Part shown: one piece after another, positions 1-5,742 of the stretch
Layout of the letters: each line of letters begins with the position of its first letter
How positions within the stretch are numbered: position 1 is the stretch's first letter
Source of the DNA: Actinomycetota bacterium
GTDB taxonomy: Bacteria > Actinomycetota > Actinomycetes > S36-B12 > UBA5976
Length of the DNA: 5,784 nt
NCBI GenBank assembly: GCA_947373075.1
Contig: CANBWF010000083.1
Span: 1-5,784 of the forward strand
Direction: 5' to 3'
Translations under genes and position numbers: made by a program
The notes under the pieces: model-generated
The model's database searches: none
What the model saw: the letters and a program-made list of their open reading frames with translations, nothing else
Told to the model about the DNA's origin: nothing

Positions 1-180
1 GGTGTTGCAGCTCCGGAAGCTACTTTGAGCGTTCCTGCTGGTTGGTCAACTCAGACTGTAGATTTCTCTGCTGTATCTGGTTACAACGCAAGCGGCTCAT
101 ACAAGCGTCTTGACATCGAAGGAAGCGGCGAAGGCCATTTCTGGGTAGACAACATCAACCTTTACCTAAATGTTGGCGGA
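1..180 (+). repeat. CBM-like jelly-roll domain, C-terminal fragment (copy 0)
   Basis: Only the end of the domain is in the window. It shows the same landmarks as the complete copies: a TVDFS strand, then an SGYNASGSYKRLDI strand and FWVDNINL, matching the [TS][VF]DFS / DMS and Y-x-IDNV motifs of the other three. It lacks the NGGT-S-DV tail and leads straight into an ASASASASPAP linker. It shows that the protein carries at least two tandem CBM-like domains before its Ig-like part. Confidence 0.65.
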
Positions 181-2745
181 GCTTCTGCTTCTGCATCTGC
201 ATCACCAGCTCCAGGCGTTTTCTTGAGCTTCGGTGCTAACGATGATCTAGCTAAAGCTGTCAATACATTCGAAGGTGCTAGTGGCGCAATCGTTGATGGG
301 CATTATGAATTCACAGCTACAGGCCAGCCTTGGAGCGGCATGAACGTGATCAACACTTCTTCAAACCGCCGCCTGACTAACTCTGCTAATTCTGTTTTGA
401 CGTTTGATTACACAAACCCAGACAGCTCATCAGAGTCAGTAATGGTAAAGCTTGAAGGAACTGGTCCAGCTGCACTAACTGGTTTGACCGCAGCTCCTGG
501 CCTAAACCACTTCACGGTTGATTTCTCAACAGTAAATGGTTGGGATGGCGCAGCTACCTACAAGAACTTGGCGATCTTCCCAGGTTTCGGTGGCGATGTC
601 GGCATGGCCAACACCGCTCGTGATGGTCAGGTTTATCAGATCGACAACGTTTCATTTAACGGTGGCACAAGTGCAGATGTTTACACTGCGCCAGTTGATG
701 CATTCAATGCTGAAGCTACGCTTGTTTCATCAAGCCTTAATGGCCCATCTGCTCCAATCGGTAACGATTGGTGGCACGGAAATGCTCCAGCTGACAACTT
801 TGTTAAGTACGTAAACGCGGGATCAACTTTCACAATCACCTACCACATCGCAAATGCTTCAACGCATGCTGCGCTGGCTGGCAAGACTGTGACTTTGACC
901 CCAACTTCACCTACTGGTAACACTGGTCCGACTGCTGCAGTAACTGCAACCAGCGACAGCAATGGTGATGCAACATTCACCATCACCAACACCAACACAG
1001 ATTCAACAAGTGAGTCTTACCGTGCGGATTCGGCAAATTGGTCGGATGCAATTGGTACAGAGTACAAGTATGAATTCTCTGTAACTGGTGTTTCAGGTGC
1101 AGACGCTGTAACCCGTTCAGACAACATTTGGGGCCACGTGGTAACTACCGCTGTTCCTGCCTACTCAGGCGATGTGACTTTGAAGTCAAGCACATTGGTT
1201 GGCCCAGGCGCATCTGTTGGTAACGGATGGTGGCACGGAAATGCTCCAGCTGACAACATTGTTAAGTACATTGTTGCTGGTCAGAGCTTCAACTTGGTTT
1301 ACCACGTTGCCGATCACACCACACATGCAGCTGTAGTTGGCAAGACTGTTACTTTGTCAACCGGCGGTAATGCAACCGTCAGTGGTTCATTGTCAGCAGT
1401 GACAAACAGCAGTGGCGATGCAACATTCTCACTAACCAGCACAAACTCAAGTTCAGACGCTGAACTTGCACGCCCAACTGGTACCGAGGATGCTTGGACC
1501 CCTGTTGATGTTGTTGGTGGAACCGAGTACAAACTCGATTTCAGCGTTGCATCATTGTCTGCAAACGGAAGCATCGCTCGCGGTGACAACGTTTGGACTC
1601 ACACTGTGAAGGCATTCAGTTCATCTGCAGCACTTAACGGTCTTTACGTTAAGAGCGCTAGCACATCAAGTGCGGTAATTGGTTGGACACCTGTAAGTGG
1701 CGCAAGCTACAAGTTGACCCTAACTGGCATGAATGGCACAAAGGCGTTCACCAAGACAGTTACTGTTGCATCAGGTTCATCAACGACCGTAACTGGTTTG
1801 CCAGTTGGTCTGCTAAATGTGAAGGTATCCGGTTACGCATACTCAGCTAGCACCATTGGTTCAGCGAGCACAAATGGTGGTGTTGCTGCATTGTCTGCAA
1901 AGGCCGCAGCTGCTCCAGCTGTAGCACCAGTGATTTCATCACTTGTTGCAGGTGTTCGTAAAGCAACTGTTACCTACGCACCAATCCAGGATGCAAGCAA
2001 CGGTGGTGCAACTGTTACTGCGTACCAGTACTCAACCGATCTAGGCGCAACTTGGACAAACGCACCTGCTAGCCCATTCGATATCACGGGCTTGGCAAAT
2101 GGCGCGACTGTCAAGGTACGTATGCGTGCTGTCAACATTGTTGGCAACAAGGCAGGTACCGACAAGGTTGCATCTACACCAAATGCTCCGCTAGCAGCGC
2201 CAGTCATCAAGACTGCTGTTGGTGGAATTGGAACAGTAACTGTTACCTACAGTGCAGTTGCTACTACCAAGACTGGTGGATCAGCTATCACTGCTTACCA
2301 GTACTCAACCAACAATGGTTCAACCTGGGCAACCGCTTCGGCTAACCCATTTGTAATCAGTGGTCTTGGTAATGGCGAGACTGTAAGCGTGAAGATGCGT
2401 GCAGTTAACGCAGCTGGTAATGGTGTGGCTTCAGCTACAGCTAAGGCTGCAACAACCGCATCAGCACCTAAGGCTGCTCCAGCAATTACTTCGGTAACTG
2501 CCGGAACCGGCAAGGTAACTGTTAAGTACACCGCTGTTGCAACAGCAAACAATGGTGGCTCAGCAATCACTGGTTACCAGTACTCAATCAACAACGGTTC
2601 AACCTGGTTGACCGCGGGTGCTGCAGCTGGCTTCGACATCAGTGCTGCCAAGGGTGCAACTGTAAGCGTGAAAATGCGTGCAGTTAACGCCGTTGGTGCA
2701 AGCGCTGCGTCAACAGCCAAGGCAAACACATCAGCAGTTAGATAA
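1..2745 (+). CDS. Large modular extracellular protein (CBM-like, Ig-like and FN3-like domains), 5' partial
   Basis: The frame is open from base 1, so the start codon lies upstream; the TTG at 25 falls inside a domain and is not a credible start. The 914 visible codons end at TAA 2743-2745. Domains in order: the tail of a jelly-roll CBM-like domain (1-180), a Ser/Ala linker (181-216), a complete CBM-like domain (217-666), two copies of an Ig-like module with a WWHGNAPADN signature (712-1143 and 1165-1611), a fibronectin-III-like module (1612-1908), and three tandem FN3-like repeats (1915-2742). I see no cysteine, no catalytic motif, no LPXTG and no hydrophobic C-terminal anchor; the chain simply ends after the last FN3 unit. 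The composition (Ala, Thr, Ser, Asn, Gly, Val rich) is typical of secreted beta-sandwich proteins. The role is inferred as extracellular binding or adhesion, possibly to glycans. The signal peptide expected for such a protein would be outside the window. The downstream gene is a paralogue. I do not recognise a named gene. Confidence 0.9.
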   Translation, partial: GVAAPEATLSVPAGWSTQTVDFSAVSGYNASGSYKRLDIEGSGEGHFWVDNINLYLNVGGASASASASPAPGVFLSFGANDDLAKAVNTFEGASGAIVDGHYEFTATGQPWSGMNVINTSSNRRLTNSANSVLTFDYTNPDSSSESVMVKLEGTGPAALTGLTAAPGLNHFTVDFSTVNGWDGAATYKNLAIFPGFGGDVGMANTARDGQVYQIDNVSFNGGTSADVYTAPVDAFNAEATLVSSSLNGPSAPIGNDWWHGNAPADNFVKYVNAGSTFTITYHIANASTHAALAGKTVTLTPTSPTGNTGPTAAVTATSDSNGDATFTITNTNTDSTSESYRADSANWSDAIGTEYKYEFSVTGVSGADAVTRSDNIWGHVVTTAVPAYSGDVTLKSSTLVGPGASVGNGWWHGNAPADNIVKYIVAGQSFNLVYHVADHTTHAAVVGKTVTLSTGGNATVSGSLSAVTNSSGDATFSLTSTNSSSDAELARPTGTEDAWTPVDVVGGTEYKLDFSVASLSANGSIARGDNVWTHTVKAFSSSAALNGLYVKSASTSSAVIGWTPVSGASYKLTLTGMNGTKAFTKTVTVASGSSTTVTGLPVGLLNVKVSGYAYSASTIGSASTNGGVAALSAKAAAAPAVAPVISSLVAGVRKATVTYAPIQDASNGGATVTAYQYSTDLGATWTNAPASPFDITGLANGATVKVRMRAVNIVGNKAGTDKVASTPNAPLAAPVIKTAVGGIGTVTVTYSAVATTKTGGSAITAYQYSTNNGSTWATASANPFVISGLGNGETVSVKMRAVNAAGNGVASATAKAATTASAPKAAPAITSVTAGTGKVTVKYTAVATANNGGSAITGYQYSINNGSTWLTAGAAAGFDISAAKGATVSVKMRAVNAVGASAASTAKANTSAVR
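217..666 (+). repeat. CBM-like jelly-roll domain, complete copy 1
   Basis: A roughly 150-residue module starting VFLSFGANDD and ending YQIDNVSFNGGT. Landmarks shared with the two copies in the downstream gene are PWSG, FDY, VKLE, TVDFS, an I-F-P-x-F-G-G-D strand and the Y-x-IDNV-x-x-NGG end. The alternating strands and the final IDN motif resemble galactose-binding-like carbohydrate-binding modules of bacterial secreted proteins. That is a family-level impression; the ligand is unknown. It is shorter than the downstream copies, mainly in its N-terminal third. Confidence 0.6.
712..1143 (+). repeat. Ig-like WWHGN module, copy A
   Basis: A module of about 144 residues, beginning with a T-L-x-S-S-x-L-x-GP strand. 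It contains WWHGNAPADN (codons at 769-798), a strand-rich core including AGKTVTLT, a GDATFTITNTN motif and a closing DNIWGHV. The core resembles bacterial Ig-like (invasin/Big type) folds; the Trp-rich entry loop and the W-x-H exit are features I do not recognise from a named domain. It is paired with a second copy starting 459 bases downstream in register. Confidence 0.6.
1165..1611 (+). repeat. Ig-like WWHGN module, copy B
   Basis: The second copy repeats the layout of copy A: VTLKSSTLVGPG, WWHGNAPADN (1228-1257), VGKTVTLS, SGDATFSLTSTN and a closing DNVWTHTV. At the DNA level the block 769-810 matches 1228-1269 at 41 of 42 bases, the only difference being at 799 versus 1258. The rest of the module has diverged more. 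This indicates intragenic duplication with either strong constraint or sequence homogenisation on the WWHGN segment. Confidence 0.65.
1612..1908 (+). repeat. Fibronectin type III-like module
   Basis: About 99 residues between the Ig-like and tandem FN3 regions. The pattern S-S-A-V-I-G-W-T-P-V-S-G-A-S-Y-K-L, then a TVTVASGSSTTVTGLPVG stretch and a VKVSGYAYSAS strand, fits an FN3 fold (W in strand B, an x-Y-x-L/V strand, then the T-G-L-P turn). It is divergent from the three repeats that follow and ends in an Ala-rich linker. Confidence 0.5.
1915..2742 (+). repeat. Three tandem fibronectin type III-like repeats
   Basis: The units lie at about 1915-2190, 2191-2469 and 2470-2742 (92, 93 and 91 residues). 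Each has P-x-I-x-S/T, a K/T-x-T-V-x-Y strand, GG-[AS]-x-[VI]-T-[AG]-YQYS, G-[AS]-TW, a GL-x-NG turn (lost in unit 3, which reads SAAKG) and V-[KS]-V-[KR]-MRAVN. This is the usual FN3 layout seen in actinobacterial secreted proteins. Units 2 and 3 are the closest: 2380-2411 and 2659-2690 match at 31 of 32 bases. They form the C-terminus of the protein and probably act as a spacer or a surface- or polysaccharide-binding stalk. Confidence 0.75.
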
Positions 2746-2767
2746 CCTTTAACTGCTAAATCCCAGA

Positions 2768-2829
2768 TTTGGGCTGATCTGGCGCCGAAAGGCGCTGGGT
2801 CAGCCCAAACTGCTTTTCAGTGGGCTTTT
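2768..2829 (+). terminator. Rho-independent terminator region with two competing hairpins
   Basis: Beginning 22 bases after the stop codon, 2768-2786 pairs with 2791-2809 as a continuous 19-bp stem (three G-U pairs) closed by a GAAA tetraloop. A second hairpin uses the 3' arm of the first: 2802-2807 (AGCCCA) pairs with 2821-2826 (TGGGCT), with an inner CTG/CAG and a CTTTT loop, followed by a short T run (2826-2829). The second form is the one with a canonical T tail. Both sit in the right place to end transcription of the upstream gene and to insulate the next. Confidence 0.8.
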
Positions 2830-3030
2830 CCTCAGGTTAGAACTCGGCGATTTTCGCCGGATGGACCCATTATTCAAATAATTCGGTGAAAGCGGTTTCG
2901 CAGCCAGAAAATGGGTATTACATTAGTACTTAGGCATGTTGTGCGGCGTGCTTTAGTAAAGGCCACATTGGGTAAGGCGACCAATTTTGGCTCGATTCAT
3001 TTTCGCCGTCCCCGAAAGGACACCCGCACA
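2830..3030 (+). promoter_or_regulatory. Intergenic leader and presumed promoter region of the downstream gene
   Basis: This holds no supportable gene. It should contain the promoter of the 3031 gene, but no strong one is visible. Weak candidates are AATAAT at 2877-2882 as a -10 with no good -35, and TTCGCA (2897-2902) with TACATT (2919-2924) at 16-base spacing. Small inverted repeats are present: CGGCGA 2845-2850 with TCGCCG 2854-2859, ATTAT 2869-2873 with ATAAT 2878-2882, and ACCCATT 2865-2871 with AATGGGT 2910-2916. It does not match a riboswitch class I can recognise. Confidence 0.35.
3014..3020 (+). promoter_or_regulatory. Ribosome binding site GAAAGGA deciding the start at 3031
   Basis: GAAAGGA lies 10 bases before ATG 3031, whereas the in-frame ATG at 2911 has no Shine-Dalgarno sequence. 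GTCC at 3008-3011 can pair with GGAC at 3018-3021, so the core may sit in a small 4-bp hairpin. Confidence 0.8.
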
Positions 3031-3117
3031 ATGGGTTTTTCAAAACCACTGCGTTCATTAGTATTCGCATTCTCTGCACTCTTAGTAGTTGGCGCCGTAG
3101 TTAGTCCAGCCCAGGCG
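3031..3117 (+). other. Sec-type signal peptide
   Basis: Residues 1-29: a basic n-region (K5, R8), a hydrophobic core (LVFAFSALLVVGAVV) and a c-region ending AQA before AATATP. The small residues at -3 and -1 (A27, A29) fit signal peptidase I. There is no lipobox cysteine, so it is not a lipoprotein, and no twin arginine. Confidence 0.88.
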
Positions 3118-5538
3118 GCTGCAACGGCTACTCCGTTGTTCCTAAGCTTCGAAACCGATGATGCACTTGGCGCAGAAGTGGCCAAGGCAGCGGCACCAGG
3201 TCACGCACTGGGTTCTTGGTACCCTGACGCTGTCACCGCAATCGCGCCGACCCCACCCGCAACCCACCCAGGTCAGGCTTTGTCTTTCGTTAAGTCATCT
3301 GCTGCCGCTGCGTGGAGTGGTTTCACAGCTTTCGATGGCGGATCAGCGACCTCATACACAAACACTGCTAATCCAGTAATTTCATTCGATTACTACTCTC
3401 CATCCGGCACAGACACACCTGTTGAAATCAAACTTGAAGTTGTTGGATCTGCTCAGAAGTCTGCCTACAAAGTTTTAGCGGCTGCGCCAGGTTGGCACAC
3501 TTTGACATTTGATATGTCAACTGGTGCAAAGAACTGGTCGGGTACTGCTGGCTATAACCGCCTGAGCATTATTCCTGATTTCGGTGGAGATCAAGCAGTT
3601 CCAGGGCTGTCAGCTGCAAACCCGGCTGGGCAGATTTATTACATCGATAATGTTGCTATCAACGGCGGAACTTTGTCTGATGTGCAAACTGGTGGACCAG
3701 CTCCAACACCAACACCGACATCAAGTGCGATTCCGGTTTACCTAAGTTACGAAACAGATGACGTTAACGGCGCAAACTCAATTTCAACTGATGCTGGCCT
3801 TGGCGCATTCGAAGGTGGCACAGTAAGTATTGCCAGTGTTCCTACGACAAGTGGCCATAGTGGCAAGGGTGCGAAATTCATCAAAGCTAAGGCTGGCAAC
3901 CCGTGGAGCGGTTACAAGTTCATTTTTGGCGCCGACGGATACCGTTATACCAATGCGTCAAAGAAACTAATCACTCTTGACTACTACGCACCGGTGGCTT
4001 CTCCAGTTCAAGTTAAGTTAGAGACTGCAAGTGGCGACTCCGTTGCATTGACTAAGGCAGCTAGCGTTGGCTGGAATTCTTTGTCTTTCGATATGTCAAC
4101 CGCTCCGGGTTGGTCAGAAAATGTGGCATTCAACTTGGTCACAATTTTCCCAGATTTCAGTGACGATAAGGCATTTAGTTCGTCAATCGTTACCGCGAAT
4201 GATCAGGTTTTCTACATTGATAACGTTTCGATCAATGGCGGCACCATCAGCGATGTCGGCGCGCAACCGTCTTCTTCTGCTTCGCCATCTGCTAGCCCAA
4301 CCGCAACTGGCGGGACAGGTGTATCTTGCACAAAGGGAACACCAACTATCCGTTTGCTAACCCCAGCGAATTCAGATTTGAATGGAACTCCATCTGGCTA
4401 CGATGGCGTTTGGCAGTGGAATGATCCAGGCACTGTTGTTTACTCGCACAACTTCCCGGTTCGAGGCACTGTTGCTGTGAAATACCAAGCTCTTGATTTG
4501 AACTGTAATCCAGTTGCAGAAGGAACAAAGGTTTATCTTGCGGTTAATGCGAACTACAGTCGCGCGAAGACTGCGTTCATTAACGTGTACCATGATCCAA
4601 ATTCTGGCGTTGATTCAATCACTGGTATTGACCCAATTCCAGAGGAGTGTGCAGCAAGTCAATTCTGTGGAGAAGGCCAGACCGTAATTGTTCAGCCGAC
4701 CGATGCATTGGGACAGGTTACTTTTGAACTAACTAACCTGAACGCTACTTCGACTGAAGGCAAACCGCAGAGCCTTTCTAGTTTGCCGGTTGGAAGCAAC
4801 CTAACGCAGAGTGTGTTCAGTCCGTCATTTTCTGATTTCCACGCAGATGGCAATGGACACAACATTGGTGCCGGTGGCGCAAATATTTACAGCCAAGAAG
4901 CGGTAGATGTTTTGTGGCCACACTTCACTAATGGACTCGGTGACGTTGTTCAGCCTGGTGATGTAACTGGAACTGCTGGCGTTAACAAGACTCTCGTTTA
5001 CACAATTCGTGATGCCGCTGGCAACGCAATTCCAAATGCTGCAGTAACTGTTATCACCGATGATGGTGGATCATTAGTTAGCCCAAGTTCTGCTGGCGCA
5101 GTTCAGGACATTAACGGATTTAGCAGCGTTAGTGCTACTGCAAATGCGCAGGGCAAGGTTACTATCGTGGCTAAATCCACTAAGAGTTCAACCCAGAACA
5201 TCCGGGTTAAGTACTCAGTTTCTGGCTCCGACACAGCGTTGACTGCAGTTAATGGATTCGCGACAATCAATTGGCAGGCAGCCAAGGTTGCTCAAACAAT
5301 TGGCGGCGTGAAGTCACCGTTGGGCAAGGGCAAGACTCTAGTTCTGCCGGCTAAAACCAGCAAGAATCTTGCTATCAAGTGGTCAACTTCTACCAAGGCA
5401 ATCTGCAAAGTTACAACTGTAAAGGGTGTAACCAAGCTAACTGGTCTAAAGAAGGGCAGTTGCAAGGTTTCTGGCAGCAATACCGGAAGTGCCAACGTAT
5501 CGGCAGTTACTAAGGCTGTAACCGTCGCTATCAAGTAA
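3031..5538 (+). CDS. Secreted modular protein: signal peptide, two CBM-like domains, Ig-like modules, basic C-terminus
   Basis: 835 residues. The start at 3031 is chosen because GAAAGGA precedes it and because the product then begins with a classic signal peptide (MGFSKPLRS, hydrophobic core, cleavage after SPAQA, residue 29). The ATG at 2911 would add 40 Arg/Lys-rich residues in front of it. Domains: CBM-like 35-213, a PTPTPT linker, CBM-like 235-404, a Ser/Pro linker, a Cys-containing WWHGN-type Ig module about 438-634, a Big_1/invasin-like Ig domain about 636-748, and a lysine-rich domain 749-835. Six cysteines (433, 492, 540, 546, 792, 811) all lie after the CBM-like part and could form disulfides outside the cell. 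There is no catalytic motif, sortase signal or C-terminal membrane helix. It is a paralogue of the upstream gene in its first two thirds but not at its C-terminus. An extracellular glycan- or surface-binding role is inferred; no named gene is recognised. Confidence 0.92.
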   Translation: MGFSKPLRSLVFAFSALLVVGAVVSPAQAAATATPLFLSFETDDALGAEVAKAAAPGHALGSWYPDAVTAIAPTPPATHPGQALSFVKSSAAAAWSGFTAFDGGSATSYTNTANPVISFDYYSPSGTDTPVEIKLEVVGSAQKSAYKVLAAAPGWHTLTFDMSTGAKNWSGTAGYNRLSIIPDFGGDQAVPGLSAANPAGQIYYIDNVAINGGTLSDVQTGGPAPTPTPTSSAIPVYLSYETDDVNGANSISTDAGLGAFEGGTVSIASVPTTSGHSGKGAKFIKAKAGNPWSGYKFIFGADGYRYTNASKKLITLDYYAPVASPVQVKLETASGDSVALTKAASVGWNSLSFDMSTAPGWSENVAFNLVTIFPDFSDDKAFSSSIVTANDQVFYIDNVSINGGTISDVGAQPSSSASPSASPTATGGTGVSCTKGTPTIRLLTPANSDLNGTPSGYDGVWQWNDPGTVVYSHNFPVRGTVAVKYQALDLNCNPVAEGTKVYLAVNANYSRAKTAFINVYHDPNSGVDSITGIDPIPEECAASQFCGEGQTVIVQPTDALGQVTFELTNLNATSTEGKPQSLSSLPVGSNLTQSVFSPSFSDFHADGNGHNIGAGGANIYSQEAVDVLWPHFTNGLGDVVQPGDVTGTAGVNKTLVYTIRDAAGNAIPNAAVTVITDDGGSLVSPSSAGAVQDINGFSSVSATANAQGKVTIVAKSTKSSTQNIRVKYSVSGSDTALTAVNGFATINWQAAKVAQTIGGVKSPLGKGKTLVLPAKTSKNLAIKWSTSTKAICKVTTVKGVTKLTGLKKGSCKVSGSNTGSANVSAVTKAVTVAIK
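3133..3669 (+). repeat. CBM-like jelly-roll domain, copy 2
   Basis: Residues 35-213 of the product. Starts PLFLSFETDD and carries AWSG (94-97), FDYYSP, IKLEV, LTFDMS, SIIPDFGGD and YYIDNVAINGGTLSDV. It is longer than the upstream-gene copy because of an inserted Ala/Pro-rich stretch near residues 52-80. Ligand unknown; assignment to a CBM-like beta-sandwich is by pattern only. Confidence 0.6.
3733..4242 (+). repeat. CBM-like jelly-roll domain, copy 3
   Basis: Residues 235-404. Starts PVYLSYETDD and carries FEGG (as in copy 1 of the upstream gene), PWSG (291-294), LDYYAP, VKLET, LSFDMS, TIFPDFSDD and FYIDNVSINGGTISDV. It is separated from copy 2 by a PAPTPTPT linker (3697-3720) and followed by a SSSASPSASPTA linker (4270-4305). 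Confidence 0.6.
4342..4932 (+). repeat. Divergent WWHGN-type Ig module with inserted CX5C segment
   Basis: Residues 438-634. It aligns by eye with the two modules of the upstream gene: a VWQW entry motif (460-463) in place of WWHG, a V-x-L strand after EGTK, GQVTFELTNLNATST (561-575) in place of GDATFTITNTN, and VLWPH (627-631) in place of the W-x-H exit. The spacing from the entry Trp to G-x-[AV]TF is about 100 residues instead of 62-65; the extra stretch includes C540 and C546. Confidence 0.5.
4936..5274 (+). repeat. Big_1/invasin-like Ig domain
   Basis: Residues 636-748. TAGVNKTLVYTIRDAAG, then NAIPNAAVTVITDDGG, then SATANAQGKVTIVAKS: this order (a V-x-D-x-x-GN-x-[IV]-x-[GN]-A-x-V-T strand pair, then a N-x-x-G-x-[AV]-x-[IV] strand) is the usual pattern of bacterial Ig-like group 1 domains found in adhesins. 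It has no cysteine. Confidence 0.6.
5275..5535 (+). other. Lysine-rich C-terminal domain without acidic residues
   Basis: Residues 749-835 contain 16 lysines and no Asp or Glu. The pattern ST-x-A-I-C-K-V, then G-V-T-K-L-T-G-L-K-K-G-S-C-K-V-S-G-S-N-T-G resembles the short Ig-like repeats of actinobacterial secreted proteins that read T-P-x-V-C-T-V, then G-T-C-T-I-T-A. C792 and C811 sit on adjacent strands of that pattern and could be bonded. Confidence 0.55.
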
Positions 5539-5549
5539 GTTCAAGTTCT

Positions 5550-5583
5550 AGTAATGGTGGTCAGGAAACTGGCCACCATTACT
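5550..5583 (+). terminator. Rho-independent terminator of the 3031 gene
   Basis: A 15-bp stem, 5550-5564 with 5569-5583, contains one G-U pair and a GAAA tetraloop. TTATTT follows on the 3' side. It begins 12 bases after the stop codon. The same tetraloop closes the terminator of the upstream gene. Confidence 0.85.
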
Positions 5584-5585
5584 TA

Positions 5586-5742
5586 TTTCTGCCCAAATTC
5601 CCAGGTCTTGTGTGATCGCTTGTGCGCGAGTCACAAACTTGCCTGATCGCGACCTACTGAGCCCTTGCTAGGTCACTTTATTCGGATGCACTGAGGTGGG
5701 TGTGAGTAGTAGTACTGCAGATTAGTGCGACAGAATAGGGGT
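5586..5742 (+). promoter_or_regulatory. Intergenic region upstream of the last gene
   Basis: No gene is seen here. It contains a hairpin at 5611-5635 (TGTGATCGC with GCGA-g-TCACA, one bulged G), a second inverted repeat GACCTA 5651-5656 with TAGGTC 5669-5674, and a repeated TGATCGC (5613-5619 and 5644-5650). CAGAAT at 5731-5736 ends six bases before ATG 5743 and could be a -10 element of a leaderless transcript, but no matching -35 is clear. Confidence 0.3.

Noticed and set aside
25..27. TTG at 25 as the start of the first gene
   Set aside because: The frame is open to base 1, and the TTG lies inside a CBM-like domain whose first half must be upstream.
181..216. Phase-variable simple repeat in the Ser/Ala linker
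   Set aside because: The TCTGCA-like units are imperfect and in multiples of three. Slippage would only change linker length, and such linkers are ordinary between secreted domains.
2911..3030. In-frame ATG at 2911 giving a 40-residue N-terminal extension of the second gene
   Set aside because: There is no ribosome binding site before it, and the extension would place an Arg/Lys-rich stretch ahead of a textbook signal peptide. ATG 3031 has GAAAGGA at good spacing.
2830..3030. Riboswitch (cyclic dinucleotide type) in the leader of the second gene
   Set aside because: Regulation of cell-surface genes by such RNAs is known in actinobacteria, but none of the conserved core sequences could be recognised here.
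536..5534. Several 60-97-codon reading frames on both strands inside the two large genes
   Set aside because: They lie in other frames of well-supported coding sequence, show no coherent domain and no ribosome binding site, and are explained as shadows of Ala/Thr/Val-rich coding repeats.
5600..5680. tRNA or small RNA gene in the region with two hairpins
   Set aside because: There is no cloverleaf, T-loop sequence or terminator; the hairpins are short and could be chance or operator-like.
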